Origin: DUVY01 sp036562755
GTDB lineage: Bacteria; Bacillota; Clostridia; Christensenellales; DUVY01
Assembly: GCA_036562755.1 (NCBI GenBank)
Contig: DATCJN010000052.1
Span: 1 to 10,293, forward strand
DNA length: 10,293 nt
Direction: 5' to 3'
The notes below the pieces were generated by a model. It worked only from the letters and a program-made list of their open reading frames with translations. It was not told where the DNA came from and searched no databases. Below are positions 7,118 through 10,293 of the stretch, in pieces. Both the position numbers and the translations under genes were made by a program. Each line of letters begins with the position of its first letter. The first letter of the stretch is position 1.

Positions 7118-9805
7118 TTAATAAATTCTTTCTACCTTAACTTTCCATATAGCGCGGCTTATTACTTTGGTGACTTCAACAATAGGGATTATGGCAAGCG
7201 ACATTATAAAGACCACTAGCCATTGCGTTATGTCCAAAGGCTTGCTCTCTATTAGCTTGGAAATTACCGGCATTTGTATAATTAATACCGTAAATCCTAC
7301 CAAGCCGATTACGCTTCCAACCAACAACTTATTGCTAAAGAAGTTCTTGCCGAATATAGTTTTGCGGTCTTTATGTATGTTAAGGCAATGGAAGAGCTGT
7401 ATAAGTGAAAGAGTAGCAAACGCCATTGTGGTGGCTATCTCGGGATCGTCTGTTAGGCTTCTGCCGATAAAATACGAACCGTAAGTAAGACCTGTCATAA
7501 ACGCGGATTGGATTAGAATATTGCCTATCATAAATTTATCAAAAAACCTTTCATTTGGACGCCTTGGCGGCATAGACATTATATAATCTTCAGCTTCGTC
7601 ATTGCCTAGCGCAATAGCCGGGAACACATCTGTAATGATATTGATAAACAATATCTGAACGGTATGTAAAATTATCATATCTTTTAGAGGGGTGTTTTTC
7701 ATTGACGCTATAAAGGTAATTATGGACGCTATAAACAATGTCAAAATTTCGCTCGCGTTACATGACAATAAGAATCTAGTCGATTTTTTGATATTGGCAT
7801 AAATTCTTCTGCCCTCTTCTACCGCCGCCACGATGCTGGCAAAGTTGTCGTCAGTCAAAATCATGTCCGCGACGTCCTTGCTTACGTCAGTGCCCGTGAT
7901 GCCCATCCCCACGCCAATATTGGCGGTCTTTAACGCAGGCGCATCGTTGACGCCGTCGCCCGTCATGGCTACCACATTATTGTTAGCTTGCAAAGCCTTA
8001 ACGATTCTTACCTTATGCTCGGGAGAAACGCGGGCATAAACTCTGTAATAATTGACTTTTTCTTTTAGCTCTTCTTCGCTTAACTTATCTAGCTCTTCGC
8101 CCGTAATGGCGTATTTTTCGTTTTGTATGATGTCAAGCTCTTTTGCTATCGCCACCGCGGTATCTTTATGGTCGCCCGTAATCATAACAACCTTAATGCC
8201 CGCTTTTTTGCAGATTTTAATGGCGTCTTTTGCCTCAGGCCTGGGCGGATCTTGCATGCCCGTTAGCCCTAAGAAGATTAAATTATATTCTAACTGATCC
8301 TTGTCTTTTTCGTCGGGAGCCTTTGTCAAAGGTTTATACGCCGCTGCTAGCATTCTTAGAGCGGAGCCGGCCATTTCTTTATTGGCGTTTAAGATATCGT
8401 CTTTATGCTGTTGGGTTATAGGCACAATTCGACCGTTGATTTGGATATGCGTGCATCTTTTTAATATTTGGTCAACCGCGCCTTTTGTAAAAGAAATTAT
8501 TCCGTGCTCGGTTTGGTTGACTGTAGTCATCAGTTTGCGCTCGGAATCAAAAGGCAGTTCAAACAATCTGGGATATAAATGATTAAAGTCTTTTTGGTCT
8601 AACCCATTGGCCTGACCAAGTTTTAGCAGCGCAATTTCGGTCGGATCGCCTTTTTCGCCCTCCAATACAGAGTCATTGCAAAGCATCAGGCATTTTAAGA
8701 AATAATCGGCAGTGGGGGTTTGAGGCAGTTCGACGGGCTGCATTTTGCCGTCGAAAAAGTTTTTCTTGACGCTCATTTTGTTTTGAGTCAATGTGCCTGT
8801 CTTGTCAGAACAAATAAATTGAACGCAGCCAAGCGTCTCAACGGCATTTAGTTTTCGCACTATGGAGTTTCGTTTTGCCATCTTCTGAACGCCCAAAGCC
8901 AATACCAAAGTAACCACAGCCGGCAGTCCTTCGGGAATTGCGGCAACCGCTATGCTTACGGAAAGGAGGAAGAACTCAACGAAAGTATCGCCCTTAATAG
9001 CATGCGAATTGACATAAGCCATCGTTAAGTTAACGGTTAAAATAAGCGCGCAAATAATTAATATAGCTATAGTTAAAACGCCGCTGATTTCGTTCATTCG
9101 TTTTTGTAGCGGCGTAACTTCTTCTTTGGTTTCTTTTAAAATATGCGCGATTTTGCCTATTTCGGTATTCATGCCGGTAGCAGTGACTACCGCAAGACCT
9201 GTTCCATATATAATCTTATCGGTGGTAAACACCATATTTTTTTGGTCGCCCACTATGACCTTATCGCTATCAATTTTTTCAGGGCTCTTCTCTACGGGCG
9301 CAGACTCTCCGGTAAGCGCCGCTTCTTCGGCCATTAAACTGCTGGATTTAATTATTCTGGCGTCGGCGGCTATGACATCGCCCGCCGCTATTTGAATAAT
9401 ATCGCCCGGAACTAATGTATTGGAAGGCACCATTTTGACCGCGCCATTTCGGATTACGGCGCAGTAAGGTGTCGCCATGCTCTTTAGCTTGGCTATGGCT
9501 TTTTCCGCTTTGCCTTCTTGGACGGTGCTCATTACCGCATTTATAAGCACTACCGCCAAAATGACAATCATTTCCATTATGTCGCTTAAAATACCTGAAA
9601 TAACGGCGGCTACAATCAAAACAATTATCATCGGGTTGACAAATTGTTTTAAAAATTTAATTAGTAATCCTGACTTTTTTTCTTCAGTCAAAACGTTAAA
9701 TCCGTATTTTTGAAGCCTTAAAGCCGCTTCTTGATCGCTAAGCCCAGAAGCCGAGGTATTTAACTCTTTTAATACCTCATCGACCTCTTTGTTGTAATAT
9801 GTCAT
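7118..9805 (-). CDS. P2A-type (SERCA-like) calcium-transporting P-type ATPase
   Basis: This membrane pump is predicted to use ATP to export Ca2+ from the cytoplasm. With the start at 9805 it is 895 aa. The order is an N-terminal cation-ATPase domain, TM1-2, an actuator domain with TGES (165-168), TM3-4 with PEGLP (Glu292), the phosphorylation site SDKTGTLTQ (Asp334), a nucleotide domain with FTKGA, the hinge TGDGVNDAP (Asp617, Asp621), and TM5-10. By alignment to SERCA from memory, ion ligands are kept in TM4 (Glu292), TM5 (Asn683, Glu686) and TM6 (Asn722, Thr725, Asp726); the TM8 Glu is Gln803. The start at 9805 has GGGAGG at 9815-9810, only four bases away. An in-frame ATG at 9874 would add 23 residues but has no ribosome site and overlaps the base of a hairpin. 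Related pumps can carry Mn2+, so the ion is slightly uncertain. Probably transcribed alone; convergent with the phosphorylases. Confidence 0.93.
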   Translation of the reverse strand: MTYYNKEVDEVLKELNTSASGLSDQEAALRLQKYGFNVLTEEKKSGLLIKFLKQFVNPMIIVLIVAAVISGILSDIMEMIVILAVVLINAVMSTVQEGKAEKAIAKLKSMATPYCAVIRNGAVKMVPSNTLVPGDIIQIAAGDVIAADARIIKSSSLMAEEAALTGESAPVEKSPEKIDSDKVIVGDQKNMVFTTDKIIYGTGLAVVTATGMNTEIGKIAHILKETKEEVTPLQKRMNEISGVLTIAILIICALILTVNLTMAYVNSHAIKGDTFVEFFLLSVSIAVAAIPEGLPAVVTLVLALGVQKMAKRNSIVRKLNAVETLGCVQFICSDKTGTLTQNKMSVKKNFFDGKMQPVELPQTPTADYFLKCLMLCNDSVLEGEKGDPTEIALLKLGQANGLDQKDFNHLYPRLFELPFDSERKLMTTVNQTEHGIISFTKGAVDQILKRCTHIQINGRIVPITQQHKDDILNANKEMAGSALRMLAAAYKPLTKAPDEKDKDQLEYNLIFLGLTGMQDPPRPEAKDAIKICKKAGIKVVMITGDHKDTAVAIAKELDIIQNEKYAITGEELDKLSEEELKEKVNYYRVYARVSPEHKVRIVKALQANNNVVAMTGDGVNDAPALKTANIGVGMGITGTDVSKDVADMILTDDNFASIVAAVEEGRRIYANIKKSTRFLLSCNASEILTLFIASIITFIASMKNTPLKDMIILHTVQILFINIITDVFPAIALGNDEAEDYIMSMPPRRPNERFFDKFMIGNILIQSAFMTGLTYGSYFIGRSLTDDPEIATTMAFATLSLIQLFHCLNIHKDRKTIFGKNFFSNKLLVGSVIGLVGFTVLIIQMPVISKLIESKPLDITQWLVVFIMSLAIIPIVEVTKVISRAIWKVKVERIY

Positions 9806-9912
9806 TTTACCTCCCGCTAAAAACCTCCAGACTATCTCTAGTCCAAAGAAAAAGTCCTGTCGTTTATTAGTCATATGCCGAAGGCCAGGTTATCCTTGCG
9901 CCGACGGCATGT
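9806..9912 (-). promoter_or_regulatory. Structured 5' leader of the ATPase gene, possible cis-regulatory RNA
   Basis: On the minus strand, the leader contains a long interrupted hairpin: ATGCCG/CGGCAT arms (9910-9905 with 9880-9875), then GGC/GCC and AGG/CCT pairs closing on an ATAA loop. A second hairpin, GACTA/TAGTC (9843-9839 with 9834-9830), has a GAGA tetraloop and stands about 15 bases upstream of the GGGAGG ribosome site. The GC-rich folds stand out from the AT-rich surroundings, and neither has a terminator T-run. The base of the long hairpin is followed by ATGACTAATAAACGACAGG. I compared it by memory with the Mn (yybP-ykoY), Ni/Co, Mg (M-box), fluoride, guanidine and c-di-GMP riboswitch consensuses and found no convincing match. 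A cation-responsive leader would suit the gene, but this is inference. Confidence 0.35.
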
Positions 9913-9971
9913 AATAAAACGGCAACAAATATAATTTCTGAAATCCCAAAAAACAGTTTGTTCTTTAAAAT

Positions 9972-10000
9972 ATAATATGCCCTAAATATGTTTTTGATAA
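9972..10000 (-). promoter_or_regulatory. Probable promoter of the ATPase gene
   Basis: On the minus strand, TTATCA (10000-9995, four of six matches to TTGACA) is followed by a 17-bp spacer and TATTAT (9977-9972, five of six). T-rich DNA lies upstream of the -35. The start would be near 9965, making a leader of about 160 nt that contains both hairpins. The match is moderate. Confidence 0.45.
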
Positions 10001-10085
10001 ATAAAAAATGGCTTTTGACTCCCCTGAATACAAATGTTTACAATAATATTTTGTTAGATTTAATATAACATATTAACTATTATTC

Positions 10086-10097
10086 TTAAAGCTTTAA
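10086..10097. repeat. 12-bp perfect palindrome upstream of the dehydrogenase gene
   Basis: TTAAAGCTTTAA is fully self-complementary and lies 56 bases before the ATG at 10154, downstream of the weak promoter candidate. It could be an operator for a small dimeric regulator. In DNA this AT-rich a palindrome of this length may also arise by chance. Confidence 0.3.
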
Positions 10098-10153
10098 ATA
10101 ATTCTTAATGGGATAATAAATAATAATAAAAAAAAGATAAAGAGGTAAAAACC

Positions 10154-10293
10154 ATGAAACAAGTCGTTTTTGTTTTGGGCGGCTCGTCCGGAATAGGACT
10201 GGAGACCATAAAACTGTTTTTGGACAACGATTATATAGTATATAACGGCTCAAGAACGGAATGCCCTTTAACGGGAGTAACCAACTTTACCGT
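10154..10293 (+). CDS. Short-chain dehydrogenase/reductase (SDR) family protein, 3' end outside window
   Basis: Only the first 46 codons are present. The ATG follows AGAGGT (10141-10146) with good spacing. The N-terminus VVFVLGGSSGIGLETIKLF is a Rossmann first strand with the glycine-rich nucleotide loop GGSSGIG (residues 9-15), where Gly replaces the usual Thr of TGxxxGIG, a common variant. NGSR at 31-34 ends the second strand; Arg34 is the position that often binds the 2'-phosphate of NADP(H), so NADP(H) preference is possible. The catalytic Ser-Tyr-Lys lies outside the window, so the substrate cannot be judged. Divergent from the ATPase and with its own leader. Confidence 0.85.
   Translation, partial: MKQVVFVLGGSSGIGLETIKLFLDNDYIVYNGSRTECPLTGVTNFT

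Larger units (their letters stand above)
9806..10153. other. Divergent intergenic region between the ATPase and the dehydrogenase
   Basis: No gene is supported in these 348 bp. The left part (to about 9965) is the structured leader of the ATPase, followed by its candidate promoter. The right part (about 10001-10153) is very AT-rich and must hold the promoter of the plus-strand gene. The best candidate is TTTACA at 10037-10042, 18 bp, then TAATAT at 10061-10066, which is weak. A perfect 12-bp palindrome, TTAAAGCTTTAA, lies at 10086-10097. Confidence 0.6.

Noticed and set aside
9806..9874. A longer ATPase with 23 extra N-terminal residues starting at 9874.
   Set aside because: No Shine-Dalgarno precedes it, the extra residues do not resemble the family, and GGGAGG lies directly before the shorter start.
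9875..9910. The GC-rich hairpin considered as a terminator or a tRNA.
   Set aside because: There is no T-run on either strand, and no cloverleaf with acceptor stem or T-arm can be drawn.
9870..10037. A 56-codon open stretch on the minus strand upstream of the ATPase that reads like a hydrophobic protein tail and ends in tandem TAA TAA.
   Set aside because: It begins right after a stop codon, has no ATG, GTG or TTG in frame and no ribosome site, and it covers the candidate ATPase promoter and the hairpin. A chance open frame is more likely, although a gene remnant cannot be excluded.

Overview
The window looks like chromosomal DNA of a low-to-moderate GC, Gram-positive, fibre-using anaerobe of the Clostridia type. 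The reasons are AT-rich intergenic DNA, strong AGGAGG-like ribosome binding sites, near-consensus TTGACA promoters, a lipoprotein-type solute-binding protein, and phosphorylases that closely resemble those of Clostridium thermocellum as I remember them. No mobile element, CRISPR array, rRNA or tRNA was seen.

Layout. Positions 1-1314 (minus strand) hold the first 438 codons of a sugar-type ABC transporter solute-binding lipoprotein that runs off the left edge. A 333-bp divergent regulatory region (1315-1647) carries one strong promoter facing each way and several operator-like repeats. Positions 1648-7023 (plus strand) hold a two-gene operon of GH94 phosphorylases: cellodextrin phosphorylase (975 aa), then, 12 bp later, cellobiose phosphorylase (811 aa). 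A symmetrical hairpin terminator at 7058-7097 lies between this operon and a convergent gene on the minus strand (7118-9805) for a P2A-type, SERCA-like calcium-transporting ATPase. Upstream of the ATPase is a long leader with two hairpins (about 9806-9965), in a 348-bp intergenic region that also leads into the first 46 codons of a short-chain dehydrogenase on the plus strand (10154 to the right edge).

How the genes work together. The binding protein probably captures beta-glucan oligosaccharides outside the cell and passes them to permeases encoded beyond the left edge (inference). Inside the cell, cellodextrin phosphorylase shortens the longer chains, releasing glucose 1-phosphate. Cellobiose phosphorylase then splits the remaining disaccharide into glucose 1-phosphate and glucose. 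This saves ATP compared with hydrolysis. The divergent promoters and shared CG-centred sequence elements suggest that uptake and breakdown are controlled together, perhaps by a LacI-type repressor. The calcium ATPase and the dehydrogenase appear unrelated to this pathway.

The core genes belong to known families. The less explained parts are the divergent control region and the structured ATPase leader.
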